Part shown: piece after piece, positions 17,591 to 26,396 of the stretch | Position numbering within the stretch: position 1 is the first letter of the stretch | Layout of the letters: the number at the start of each line of letters is the position of its first letter | NCBI GenBank assembly: GCA_963422595.1 | Contig: OY730298.1 | Location: forward strand, 310,001 to 374,000 | DNA: 64,000 nt | From: G963422595 sp963422595 | GTDB taxonomy: Bacteria > Pseudomonadota > Gammaproteobacteria > UBA4575 | Direction: 5' to 3' | The notes under the pieces: generated by a model | What the model was told of the DNA's origin: nothing | The model's database searches: none | Seen by the model: only the letters and a program-made list of their open reading frames with translations | Program-made: the position numbers and the translations under genes

Positions 17591-18649
17591 TCAGGCGTTC
17601 GGGTAACTGCCTGGGTATGCGGCAAGAATCCTTTGCAATATTTTTCTGGCAGCTGCCGTAGAAAGCGCGTCTGTTGCATTATCGGCTTCATGAGCCGTAA
17701 TCAAAGTTTGTTTCCCCTGGCTAAGCAAGTGAATTTCATAAAACGTCTTCCGGGAATTTGCCTTTTCCGCCGCAACTTCAATTGGGGCTAAGTCCAAAGA
17801 TACGTAGTAGACGCCTTCATTACGATTATGATCTTCCACCAACAGACCAGACCGGTCCAATGCTACACCCGTTCTACGCCAAACGCGAGAGAACACATCG
17901 CCCACTAATAAAACCGGAATACCACCAATATCTTTGATATCCAGATGCAAAAACTGGGCATCCGCGGTGGCAAATTTCTGTTGGGCTTCCTGCATCGAAG
18001 TTCCTAAAAACTCCATTAATCGAATCATCATCTCGGCTTCCCGCTCATCATTTGGTGGCTGTGGTTTCCACAGGATCTGGTTGTTTTCATTGATGGCTGC
18101 GACTTCCGCACCGCGTTGCGTCAGAAATATATTAGTGGTGGCATTTGGTTGACGTTCGAGTCGGGTACGAAATTTTTCACCGAAAATATCAAAGCTTTCC
18201 TGTCGCATTTTTATGTCCCGGGATTGAGTCATATTTTGCTTCCATGCAGTTTCAATATAACCGTGCACAGGTTCATCCGCGGCAAGCTCAAACTCTTGCT
18301 GTTGCCAGAATTTACGCAACAACGGCCATAGCGTCACTGGGTCGGTGTCTACTTCTAACCAGCGCGTGGAACCTTCACGCCGCACGCGAACTTCAACAAA
18401 CTCGGGAAGTACCGCCGCACCAAGTGCCGCTCCCTGAGTTTCCAGGGCGCTGATACGATCGTTTGCAGTTTTTGGGATTTCTAAACTGTCTTCCCATTCC
18501 GGAGTCATTAAGTCCGGCGGCGCTTCAAGCGGGTTGGTACTGCCGCTATCCATAAAATCGTCACCGCTTTTTATAATTCCACAATTGCTAAGCATAAATA
18601 GTATGAATACAGCCAATGACAGGGCGCACCAAATAGATTGACTACGCAC
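17591..18649 (-). CDS. bamC: Outer-membrane assembly lipoprotein BamC
   Basis: A predicted lipoprotein of the BAM complex that inserts beta-barrel proteins. From GTG 18649 it begins RSQSIWCALSLAVFILF and reaches a lipobox-like LSNC; Asn before the Cys is unusual. The conserved N-terminal stretch NPLEAPPDL follows, then two helix-grip-like domains. I preferred this GTG because it places a normal signal peptide at the N-terminus and starts 19 bp after dapA; an ATG at 18712 would overlap dapA by 44 bp. dapA-bamC is the standard gamma order. Confidence 0.85.
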   Translation of the reverse strand: MRSQSIWCALSLAVFILFMLSNCGIIKSGDDFMDSGSTNPLEAPPDLMTPEWEDSLEIPKTANDRISALETQGAALGAAVLPEFVEVRVRREGSTRWLEVDTDPVTLWPLLRKFWQQQEFELAADEPVHGYIETAWKQNMTQSRDIKMRQESFDIFGEKFRTRLERQPNATTNIFLTQRGAEVAAINENNQILWKPQPPNDEREAEMMIRLMEFLGTSMQEAQQKFATADAQFLHLDIKDIGGIPVLLVGDVFSRVWRRTGVALDRSGLLVEDHNRNEGVYYVSLDLAPIEVAAEKANSRKTFYEIHLLSQGKQTLITAHEADNATDALSTAAARKILQRILAAYPGSYPNA

Positions 18650-18668
18650 CTGTGTTTCGGATGTTTGG

Positions 18669-19544
18669 CTACATGCAGTTGGCAATACGCAATGCCTGAC
18701 GTAATGTTTCATGGTAAATACCCGACAGTGGAGTCATAGGAAGACGGATGCCCGCTGGAAACAAGCCCATTTGCTGTAAACACCATTTAACCGGTATGGG
18801 GTTGGACTCTAAAAACAAATCTCTGTTCAATCTTTCCAGCTTAGAGTTGATCGTTTGCGCTTTCGTTCGAGCGCCCTGCAGACAAGCGCTGCACAATTCA
18901 TGAAGTAGCTTCGGCGCGACATTTCCGGTGACTGTAATGACACCATGGCCTCCTGCTAACAGGAATTCCATGGCGGTAGCGTCGTCGCCACTAATGAGTA
19001 AAAACTCGCCCTGGCTATCCGCGAGAATTTTTTTACAACGGCTAACGTCACCCGTAGCTTCTTTGATACCAATAATATTCTCTATTCGGGAAAGACGAAT
19101 CACGGTGACTGGTGCCATGTCACACGCGGTGCGTGCCGGCACGTTATAAAGAATTTGAGGAATTGCAACTGCCTTCGCTATTGCCCGATGATGTAATACC
19201 AAACCTTCCTGAGTAGGCTTGTTATAGTAGGGCGTCACCAGCAAACAGGCGTCCGCACCTGCTTCTTTGGCGCATTTAGTAAGCTCAATGGCTTCGCGTG
19301 TCGAGTTAGCGCCAGTGCCCGCAATAACAGGTATGCGGCTATTTACTCGTTCCACTACAAAACGAATGACTTCACAATGTTCAGCGTGATCTAAAGTCGC
19401 CGACTCTCCGGTAGTACCAGCGGGCACCAGGGCATCACTTCCATTTTCGATATGAAATTCTATATATCTGGCCAGGCGGTCGTAATCAATTTCACCTCCT
19501 TCACGCATAGGAGTTGCAATAGCCACCATGCTACCCTTGAACAC
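18669..19544 (-). CDS. dapA: 4-hydroxy-tetrahydrodipicolinate synthase
   Basis: Condenses pyruvate with aspartate semialdehyde on the way to diaminopimelate and lysine. At 291 residues it aligns without gaps to the E. coli numbering: Thr44-Thr45 (AGTTGES), Tyr133 (YNVPART) and the Schiff-base Lys161 (GIKEATGD) are all there. It is first in a dapA-bamC pair. In Pseudomonas, gcvR and bcp lie between dapA and perM; here they are absent. Confidence 0.97.
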   Translation of the reverse strand: MFKGSMVAIATPMREGGEIDYDRLARYIEFHIENGSDALVPAGTTGESATLDHAEHCEVIRFVVERVNSRIPVIAGTGANSTREAIELTKCAKEAGADACLLVTPYYNKPTQEGLVLHHRAIAKAVAIPQILYNVPARTACDMAPVTVIRLSRIENIIGIKEATGDVSRCKKILADSQGEFLLISGDDATAMEFLLAGGHGVITVTGNVAPKLLHELCSACLQGARTKAQTINSKLERLNRDLFLESNPIPVKWCLQQMGLFPAGIRLPMTPLSGIYHETLRQALRIANCM

Positions 19545-19788
19545 CAGTTACCTCAAATGGATTGTCGAATAGAGAGTTTGTGATAGTACAAATGAAATCA
19601 TGACATTACAAGGAAGCAACCGGATTGACACGCATCATCTGAGAATAATCTCCTGGCGGGTGAAAAATTTAAGACTATGACTTTGCATAGCAGGCGAGCG
19701 AAATTGAATGTAGCGATTGTGTCGAAAACAGCGGTATGCTTACACATGGATGACGCCAGGAGGGGATAAAAAGCTATGCGAAAGATCG

Positions 19789-20889
19789 TTATGAGTTCGA
19801 TGGAAACGACGCTTCTCGCGCTTGGGTTTCCGCACTTTTATTCGGCCATGCCTTGATAACCGCGTTGACGAGCGTGGCAAGTGGGATTGCAAAAAATACT
19901 CCCCAAAGGCCCCAAATTCCACCGAATATCAAGACCGCGGCAATGATGGCAACAGGGTGCAAATTTACTACTTCGGAAAATAGTAATGGCACCAAAATAT
20001 TGCCGTCTAAAAATTGAATGATTGCGTAGACAATTAAGACATACGCAAATTGCGACCCGATGCCCCACTGAAAATATGCCACGAATGCAATCGGAAGCGT
20101 AATCACCGCTGCGCCTACATAAGGAACTATCACGGATATACCCACTAGGAATGAAAGTAACATCGCATAATTAAGATCAAAAAATAAAAAAATTATGTAC
20201 GTAATCGACCAAACCACTAAAATTTCTAAAAACTTCCCTTGTATATAACTCGCCATTTTCTGATTGACGTCAAACCATACTTGCTTAGTCAAATCACGGT
20301 TAGAAGGAAGAAATCCCGTTACCCACGCAAGAATCTTGTGTTTGTCCTTAAGAAAAAAGAACACGAGTAAAGGGACAAGAATCAGATAAACCATGATCGT
20401 AATCAACCCAACCACTGATTCTAACGGCTGACTGATAAAATTATGACCAGCTGAAATCAGTTGGGAACGAACTGATCGTATAAATTCTTGAATTTGTTCT
20501 TCAGTAACGATGCCGGCAAGATTCGGATACCTTTCAGGTAGCTGCATTAAGAGACTTTGTCCCTGCGTAATCATTACTGGTAGCTCACGAAAAAACTGTG
20601 TCAATTGCTGTGATAATTTGGGAATGAGTCCAAATAGGATCAACAACAATAGGGCAATAAAGACAAAAAATACCGACACTAACGCCAAAAATCTCGGGAT
20701 TTTCCCACGACACAGAATCTCGACTGCACCATCCAGAACATATGCGATTACGATGCTGGCCAACAGAGGTGCCAGTATATTTCCTGCCAGCAACACAATC
20801 GCAAACCCAAAAATCAAAAATAACACCAGGATGACGACTTGCGGATCGGAGAAGTGTTGTTGATACCAATTTCTAATGTATTCGATCAT
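19789..20889 (-). CDS. perM: AI-2E family (PerM-like) membrane permease
   Basis: A 366-residue inner-membrane protein of the AI-2E transporter family. It has paired hydrophobic segments at residues of about 15-50 and 60-90, a periplasmic helical part, a cluster of hydrophobic segments in the middle (LITIMVYLILVPLLVFFFL), and the family C-terminal core with LDGNILVPLLF and HPVAIIAAVLIFG. Members export signalling molecules or ions; the substrate here is unknown. It is probably monocistronic. Confidence 0.88.
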   Translation of the reverse strand: MIEYIRNWYQQHFSDPQVVILVLFLIFGFAIVLLAGNILAPLLASIVIAYVLDGAVEILCRGKIPRFLALVSVFFVFIALLLLILFGLIPKLSQQLTQFFRELPVMITQGQSLLMQLPERYPNLAGIVTEEQIQEFIRSVRSQLISAGHNFISQPLESVVGLITIMVYLILVPLLVFFFLKDKHKILAWVTGFLPSNRDLTKQVWFDVNQKMASYIQGKFLEILVVWSITYIIFLFFDLNYAMLLSFLVGISVIVPYVGAAVITLPIAFVAYFQWGIGSQFAYVLIVYAIIQFLDGNILVPLLFSEVVNLHPVAIIAAVLIFGGIWGLWGVFFAIPLATLVNAVIKAWPNKSAETQAREASFPSNS

Positions 20890-21051
20890 CTGCTGATTTT
20901 ATTTTGCGCGCGAGAAAACTACGTTGGATCAGGTTCTGTTACCTTCTTTAAATTCGTAAAATATAGCCCCCGATGAATGATCAGATGCAGGGCATCTTAA
21001 TTACATGGAGCAATTAACTTGGGTTAGTAAAATAGTCCTGCAATGACTGAT

Positions 21052-21969
21052 CTAAAACTGTGATACCGCTTGTTTTTCCGGGCTACAGTAACCCCGCGCA
21101 TATTCTAATAACCCTTCCATCGCCGGCAATTGGAATTTTTGCCTTTGACGAACAAAAGAAAATGCCCTTTCAAGTTGTGGATCAAGATTGAGTTTGCTCA
21201 GGGTCGTTAATTTTAGTTCTTTCTCAATGGTCGCTCTTGAAACAATCGAGACTCCCATGCCTGCTTCGACTGCCCCTTTGATAGACTCAGGACTACCAAG
21301 CTCTAAACAAATATTTAAATTGTTTTTGTCTAACCCCATCTTGGTCATGTAATCTAAAATTACATCGCGAGTGCCGGAACCTTCTTCACGACAGATAAAT
21401 GGATAGCACATTAGCTCATCCATTGATATGGATTCCTGATCAGCCAGCTCATGTTCCGGTGGAACGATGACTACTAAACGATCAATACGACATACTTCAA
21501 CTAATAAATTTTTGTTGGTCACCGGGCCTTCAACAATGCCAAGATCGATCATGCTATTTTCAATCATGGAAACAATGCCTTCCGTATTCGACACTTTTAA
21601 TCGTAACTGAATATTCGGGTATTTTTTGGTAAACCCGCTAAGCAAACTTGGTAGCATATACTCGGCGATAGTGGTGCTCGCACCCAGTGTCAATGCGCCA
21701 CTTACATCACCAGTAAGTTCTTTAACGGAGTTTTCCATTTCCGCATAAAGCTCAAAAATTTCTTCCGCATATTCGTATGCCTTGCGCCCTGCCTCAGTAA
21801 GGGTGACACGATTATGAGTGCGGTCAAATAAACGAGTATTAAAGTGCTCTTCCAGTTGACGCACTTGAAACGTTACGGCCGGCTGCGTCATGTGTAGCGT
21901 GTCCGCAGCTTTCGTAAAGCTGAGTAATTTGGCAACGGTGTAGAAGACCTGTAGCCTGCGATCCGCCAC
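21052..21969 (-). CDS. LysR family transcriptional regulator (CysL/YeiE-like)
   Basis: A 305-residue LysR regulator with an N-terminal winged helix-turn-helix (residues 1-60, SFTKAADTLHMTQPAVTFQV) and a C-terminal periplasmic-binding-protein-like effector domain starting near ALTLGASTTIAEYMLP. The DNA-binding part resembles regulators of sulfur or selenium metabolism (CysL/YeiE type), but the effector cannot be assigned. It is divergent from proS across about 270 bp, where its own operator probably lies. Confidence 0.85.
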   Translation of the reverse strand: MADRRLQVFYTVAKLLSFTKAADTLHMTQPAVTFQVRQLEEHFNTRLFDRTHNRVTLTEAGRKAYEYAEEIFELYAEMENSVKELTGDVSGALTLGASTTIAEYMLPSLLSGFTKKYPNIQLRLKVSNTEGIVSMIENSMIDLGIVEGPVTNKNLLVEVCRIDRLVVIVPPEHELADQESISMDELMCYPFICREEGSGTRDVILDYMTKMGLDKNNLNICLELGSPESIKGAVEAGMGVSIVSRATIEKELKLTTLSKLNLDPQLERAFSFVRQRQKFQLPAMEGLLEYARGYCSPEKQAVSQF

Positions 21970-22239
21970 TTGAGCCTCATGGAAGCATTTATATTGTTCA
22001 TCAGTATATCACTTTAATAGCTGATAGAGCCGTATGATTTTTAAAGTAAATCTGCATAGACTTACAGTATCCACTCTTTAAGGATGACTCTGCATGCAAT
22101 CAATGTTTGTAAAAGAAGATTGAGCAGCAGGTTGTTTAAGCAATCAAATTACCTGATGACTATTTCCTGTGATCTCGCGCAATATGCGGGCTGACTACAA
22201 TTTGTTACTATGGAAACTTCAGAATGTAAAATAAAAGTC

Positions 22240-23964
22240 ATGCGTGTAAGCCAGTTTCCATTGTTTACGCTTAAAGAGTCTCCGGCAGACGCGGAGGTTA
22301 TCAGTCATCAACTAATGTTACGCGCCGGCATGATTCGTCGTCTTGCCGCAGGGCTTTATACATGGCTACCCCTAGGGTTGCGTATTCTTCGTAAAGTAGA
22401 AAACATCATCCGCGAAGAAATGCGTAAATCAGGCGCAATTGAGGTACTGATGCCATCTATCCAGCCCGCTGAACTTTGGCAGGAGTCGGAGCGTTGGGAT
22501 CAATATGGTGCCGAGTTATTACGCATTCAGGACAGACACAACCGGAATTTTTGTTATGGACCGACGCACGAAGAAGTCATTACGGACCTGGTGAGGCGTG
22601 AAATACGCAGTTACAAACAACTTCCAATTAACATCTATCAAATACAAACAAAATTTCGTGACGAAATTCGACCTCGTTTTGGTGTAATGCGCGCGCGTGA
22701 GTTTAGTATGAAAGATGCATATTCCTTTCACGCCAGCAAAGAGTGCTTAGAAAAAACCTACCAGGTGATGTATGAGGCCTATAGCAATATATTTAACCAA
22801 CTGGGTCTGAAGTTCCGCGCGGTAGAGGCCGACTCCGGCAGCATCGGCGGAAACACCTCGCATGAATTTCATGTATTGGCTGATTCAGGGGAAGATGCCA
22901 TAGCCTTTTCATCCGCAAGCAATTACGCCGTGAACGTTGAACTCGCGCCAACCTTTCCAACAAAGACACCTTCCTTTGAACGCCCTGTACCACCACTTAA
23001 AAAAATTGCTACTCCTAATCAGCATACCATTACAGAAATATGCGCATTTTTGAATATACCTTCCAGCCAGGTAGTAAAAACTCTAATAGTAAAAGGTGAG
23101 GCGGACTCCCTTACTGCTCTGATACTGCGTGGAGACCATGAGCTTAATACGGTTAAAGCTCAAAAATCAGACCACGTTGCAAAACCTCTTACATTTGCCA
23201 GCGATGAAGAAATTGAACAGTTGCTGGGATGTAAAGTTGGTTCACTTGGCCCATTGAATTTAAGCTGCCCGGTTGTCATTGATCATGCCGCATTTTCTCT
23301 AAACAATTTTGTTTGCGGGGCGAATGAAGATGGATATCACTTTCAGGGCGCGAATTGGAAAAGAGATTCTGCCAATTTCAAGGCTCTGGAAAGTAAAGAT
23401 ATTCGCAAAGTAGTAGAAGGCGACGTTAGTCCAGATGGCAAGGGCAAGATCTCAATTAAGCGCGGTATTGAAGTTGGACATATCTTTCAGCTGGGAGATA
23501 AATATAGTAAAGCACTCAAGGCCAGCGTATTGGGACAAAATGGTAACGAGCAAATTGTAACCATGGGCTGTTATGGTATCGGGGTAACACGGGTCATCGC
23601 GGCGGCAATAGAGCAAAACTTCGATGAGCAAGGCATTATTTGGCCACACCCTATGGCGCCGTTCGATGTATCCCTGCTCCCCATTAACCTAAAAAAGTCC
23701 GAGCAAGTTAAAATAAGTTGTGAACGCATCTATGCCAAACTGAAACAGATGGGCTTTGAGGTGCTTTTCGATGATCGGGATTTACGCGCCGGAACATTGT
23801 TTGCGGATCATGAGTTAATTGGAATTCCTCATCGTATCGTAGTAAGTGAACGCGGGTTAGAAAAAGCTGAAGTAGAGTATAAAGGCAGACAGGATCACCA
23901 ACCCCAACATATGGCGGAAGAAAAAATTATTCGCCTTTTGCAAAATAAAATTACCGCCGATTAA
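22240..23964 (+). CDS. proS: Prolyl-tRNA synthetase
   Basis: A class II aminoacyl-tRNA synthetase of the bacterial type, about 574 residues, with the YbaK-like editing domain inserted between motifs 2 and 3. I start it at the ATG at 22240 (MRVSQFPLFTLKESPADAEVIS), which matches E. coli ProS; the ATG at 22210 adds 10 residues. Motif 2 (FRDEIRPRFGVMRAREFSMKDAYSFH) and the motif 3 region (MGCYGIGVTRVIAAAIEQ) are intact. Confidence 0.96.
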   Translation: MRVSQFPLFTLKESPADAEVISHQLMLRAGMIRRLAAGLYTWLPLGLRILRKVENIIREEMRKSGAIEVLMPSIQPAELWQESERWDQYGAELLRIQDRHNRNFCYGPTHEEVITDLVRREIRSYKQLPINIYQIQTKFRDEIRPRFGVMRAREFSMKDAYSFHASKECLEKTYQVMYEAYSNIFNQLGLKFRAVEADSGSIGGNTSHEFHVLADSGEDAIAFSSASNYAVNVELAPTFPTKTPSFERPVPPLKKIATPNQHTITEICAFLNIPSSQVVKTLIVKGEADSLTALILRGDHELNTVKAQKSDHVAKPLTFASDEEIEQLLGCKVGSLGPLNLSCPVVIDHAAFSLNNFVCGANEDGYHFQGANWKRDSANFKALESKDIRKVVEGDVSPDGKGKISIKRGIEVGHIFQLGDKYSKALKASVLGQNGNEQIVTMGCYGIGVTRVIAAAIEQNFDEQGIIWPHPMAPFDVSLLPINLKKSEQVKISCERIYAKLKQMGFEVLFDDRDLRAGTLFADHELIGIPHRIVVSERGLEKAEVEYKGRQDHQPQHMAEEKIIRLLQNKITAD

Positions 23965-24101
23965 CTTAAATAATCTTATAAGTAAAACTTTAGTGATCTT
24001 CTGTAGTATCTTTAGAGTTTTTTGCTTAGTATGCTTGCAGCATTACGTATCAACGTTACCCTTAACAGGACGCTAATTTATTCACCATTAGAGCCGTATT
24101 G

Positions 24102-24428
24102 ATGATTAAAAAATTACTCTACGTAAGCTGCATTATGGTGACCACTTTTTCATTGACGACATGCGCGACCACTAAGCTGACACACAGTGGGGGAAAAGCG
24201 CGCGTGCTTGGCTCCGGGGAGGTCGTGAACTGTCAAAAACGTGGCGCCACGACGGTAAGCACAAGGACGGTGATGCTCACCATTCCCAGGCAACAAACTG
24301 TCATCGCTAAGGAACTACAAATATTGGCGCGTAATAGTGCCGTAAATATGGGCGGTGACACGGTATCGGCGATAACAAAAATCGAAAATGGACAACAAAC
24401 TTTCGCGATCTACCGGTGTGTGCCCTAG
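24102..24428 (+). CDS. DUF4156-like small lipoprotein
   Basis: A 108-residue predicted outer-membrane lipoprotein: MIKKLLYVSCIMVTTFSL signal sequence, lipobox LTTC, then a short domain with VVNCQKRG, ELQILARNSAVNMGGDTV and a final YRC. The pattern of one Cys after the first strand, a helix of the form A.N.A...G.dTV and a last Cys resembles DUF4156 (YjeI-type) proteins. Function is unknown. It starts at the ATG at 24102 (a TTG directly precedes it). Confidence 0.7.
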   Translation: MIKKLLYVSCIMVTTFSLTTCATTKLTHSGGKARVLGSGEVVNCQKRGATTVSTRTVMLTIPRQQTVIAKELQILARNSAVNMGGDTVSAITKIENGQQTFAIYRCVP

Positions 24429-24505
24429 CAGATAGCTATTGCGATTCCAAAGCACGTAAAAACTTTTTGGCTACTATGGTTGCGTGCCCAAAGATTAAAC
24501 ACGTG

Positions 24506-24541
24506 GGCGATGCGCCCATCGCCTGTTAGTGCTGTACTAAC
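24506..24541 (+). terminator. Tandem hairpins after the lipoprotein gene
   Basis: Two adjacent hairpins: GGCGATG/CATCGCC (24506-24512 and 24517-24523, CGCC loop) and GTTAGT/ACTAAC (24525-24530 and 24536-24541). A T-rich run, TTTGTTTTTT, follows shortly after. Together they could end the lipoprotein transcript and isolate the next gene. Confidence 0.5.
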
Positions 24542-24602
24542 AAATTATTTGTTTTTTATAATAGTTAATTGTTCCTGATCTTTACCACAGCGAATTTTTA
24601 TT

Positions 24603-24631
24603 TTGTGTTCAGTTGCTTTAGCGACTATACT
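24603..24631 (+). promoter_or_regulatory. Candidate sigma-70 promoter for the binding-protein gene
   Basis: TTGTGT (24603-24608), a 17-bp spacer and TATACT (24626-24631) form a plausible promoter pointing toward the gene at 24833. It would give a leader of about 195 nt. A lone TATAAT at 24557-24562 is an alternative -10. Confidence 0.5.
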
Positions 24632-24637
24632 GTTTAG

Positions 24638-24832
24638 TCTCTATCTATAATTATATAGTTATAGCGCATAAAGGCTTACATTGTGTAAGTTTTGGTGTGT
24701 TCATACGAAAAATAGCTGCGTGGTTATTTTCGTGGAACGTGGGAATATAATTTCTAACAATTAATACAACCTTTGTTCTATACACTGCGGTTGATTTTTA
24801 ACCTCTTTACTTAGGAGAGGGGAGGAGTACAC
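24638..24832 (+). promoter_or_regulatory. Long structured 5' leader of the binding-protein gene
   Basis: This AT-rich stretch holds small perfect hairpins: CTTACA/TGTAAG (24675-24680 with 24684-24689) and ACGAAAA/TTTTCGT (24705-24711 with 24727-24733). It ends in an unusually strong ribosome-binding site, GGAGAGGGGAGGAG, five bases before the ATG. CCTCT at 24802-24806 can pair with AGAGG at 24816-24820, so the leader could partly mask the ribosome-binding region. No known riboswitch class was recognised. Confidence 0.45.
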
Positions 24833-26179
24833 ATGAAGAAGAAGTTAGTAATATTAGGAATATCGTTATGTTCGTTATTAGTGACGAGCATAGGGGTATT
24901 GGCGGAGACCATGTATGTACCGATACCGAGTTATCGGGTAGGTCCGTATGCGGCGGGGGGCACGGGGTATTTTGGTGGCATATTAGACTACTACAATTTA
25001 GTCAATGATCATCGAGGGGGTGTGAATGGTGTCAAGTTAATATGGTCGGAATGTGAGACCGAATATTCGGTAGAGCGTGGGGTGGAGTGTTACAAGCGGT
25101 TAAAGGATCGGGAAGGTGGGGCGGTCTTTTTTGATCCGTTAAGTGTAGGCATATCCACGGCCTTAATTGAGACTGGTCGCAAGGACAAGATGCCGATTAT
25201 TGCGGTCAATCACGGCAAGACGGCGGGGCAGCGCGGGGACATTTTCCCGTACTATTTCATGCCTGGCATCAACACTTATGATGAGCACTCCATCATGGTA
25301 CATTTTATTGGAGACGTACTGGAGGGAGGTCGAGACAACCTGAAGGGCAAGAAGATTGCGATGTTATATCATGGTTCGCCGTATGGTCGAGAGGCCATAG
25401 AGTTCATGGATGCCATGTGTGACAAATGGGGATGCACGCATCACCCGTTAGAGGTACCGCATCCTGGCAACGAGCAGCAATCGCAATGGCTCAACATTCG
25501 CAAGCTCAAGCCGGACTACGTACTATTACGGGGTTGGGGGGTAATGAACCCGGTAGCGATGCAGACGGCGGTACGCACTGGTTATCCGGTGAGTCGTTTA
25601 ATTGGCAACATTTGGAGCAATTCGGACGAGGACGTAATTCCGGCGGGCAAGGCGGCGGATGGTTATCAGGCCATCACCACGCATCCGGCGGGCACCAACT
25701 TCAGTGTTGTGCAGGAGATCATTGACAAGGTATACAAGGCTGGCAAGGGGGATTTACAGGACAAGAGCCGTTTAGGTTCGGTGTACTGGAATTTAGGGGT
25801 ACTGGCTGGCATTGTACATGTAGAGGCTTTACTGATTGCGCAGCAGCGTTTTGGGGATCGTCCGTTGACCAGCACTGAGGCGCGGTGGGGTTTTGAGAAC
25901 CTCAAGTTAGATGCGGATCGCATTGAAGAGTTAGGTGCCACGGGGCTAGTGCCGGAGATGCATTTAACGTGTTTAGATCATGTAGGCGGTCATTTAGCCA
26001 AGTTTCAGCAATGGAATGCGGGCAAGCGGCAGTGGAACATTGTTTCGGACTGGATTGAAGGAGACGTACCGTTATCGCAATCCATTATTGACGCGGGTGC
26101 AGAGAAATACGCCCAAGACAATAACATCACCGCACGACCCTGCAACGCTGATAACAATGACGATGACTTCGATTTGTAA
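24833..26179 (+). CDS. Branched-chain amino acid/urea-type ABC substrate-binding protein
   Basis: A 448-residue periplasmic binding protein of the type I (Peripla_BP_6, LivJ/UrtA-like) family. It has a Sec signal peptide cleaved after about residue 24 (VLA-ETMYVP), then two alpha/beta lobes with GVNGVKL, DPLSVGIS, AMLYHGSPYGREA and KPDYVLLRG. It ends in an acidic tail. No permease or ATPase genes lie nearby, so it is an orphan and its ligand is unknown. Codon use differs sharply from both neighbours: lysine is nearly always AAG, leucine mostly TTA, and GTA, ATA, TCG and ACG are common. A dedicated promoter, strong ribosome-binding site and terminator point to a highly expressed single-gene unit. 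Confidence 0.85.
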   Translation: MKKKLVILGISLCSLLVTSIGVLAETMYVPIPSYRVGPYAAGGTGYFGGILDYYNLVNDHRGGVNGVKLIWSECETEYSVERGVECYKRLKDREGGAVFFDPLSVGISTALIETGRKDKMPIIAVNHGKTAGQRGDIFPYYFMPGINTYDEHSIMVHFIGDVLEGGRDNLKGKKIAMLYHGSPYGREAIEFMDAMCDKWGCTHHPLEVPHPGNEQQSQWLNIRKLKPDYVLLRGWGVMNPVAMQTAVRTGYPVSRLIGNIWSNSDEDVIPAGKAADGYQAITTHPAGTNFSVVQEIIDKVYKAGKGDLQDKSRLGSVYWNLGVLAGIVHVEALLIAQQRFGDRPLTSTEARWGFENLKLDADRIEELGATGLVPEMHLTCLDHVGGHLAKFQQWNAGKRQWNIVSDWIEGDVPLSQSIIDAGAEKYAQDNNITARPCNADNNDDDFDL

Positions 26180-26216
26180 AATCAGGATCTGACCAGGAAC
26201 TGGTAAAAAGTAACAG

Positions 26217-26252
26217 GCCGGACCTTTTTAATAATAAAGGTCCGGCTTTTTT
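26217..26252 (+). terminator. Strong intrinsic terminator
   Basis: A perfect 11-bp stem, GCCGGACCTTT (26217-26227) and AAAGGTCCGGC (26236-26246), has an 8-nt AT loop and is followed by TTTTTT. It lies 37 bp after the binding-protein gene and ends its transcript before the convergent clpB. Confidence 0.92.
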
Positions 26253-26396
26253 GTCTGTGCGGCAGCTGCATAAAAGCATAGGGGCAAAACAGCTGTGGCG
26301 GTATCAAATACTTCAACTTGGGTAAAAATGTCTCTCTCCCGCCGGGATTACCAGCAAGTGCGAATTCAAATTGTAAGCCGGCCGGTAAGGTAACTC

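Noticed and set aside
19776..19856. 26-codon frame preceded by AGGAGGGG between dapA and perM
   Set aside because: It runs into the perM 3' end on the other strand and has no further support; the ribosome-binding-like string is probably chance.
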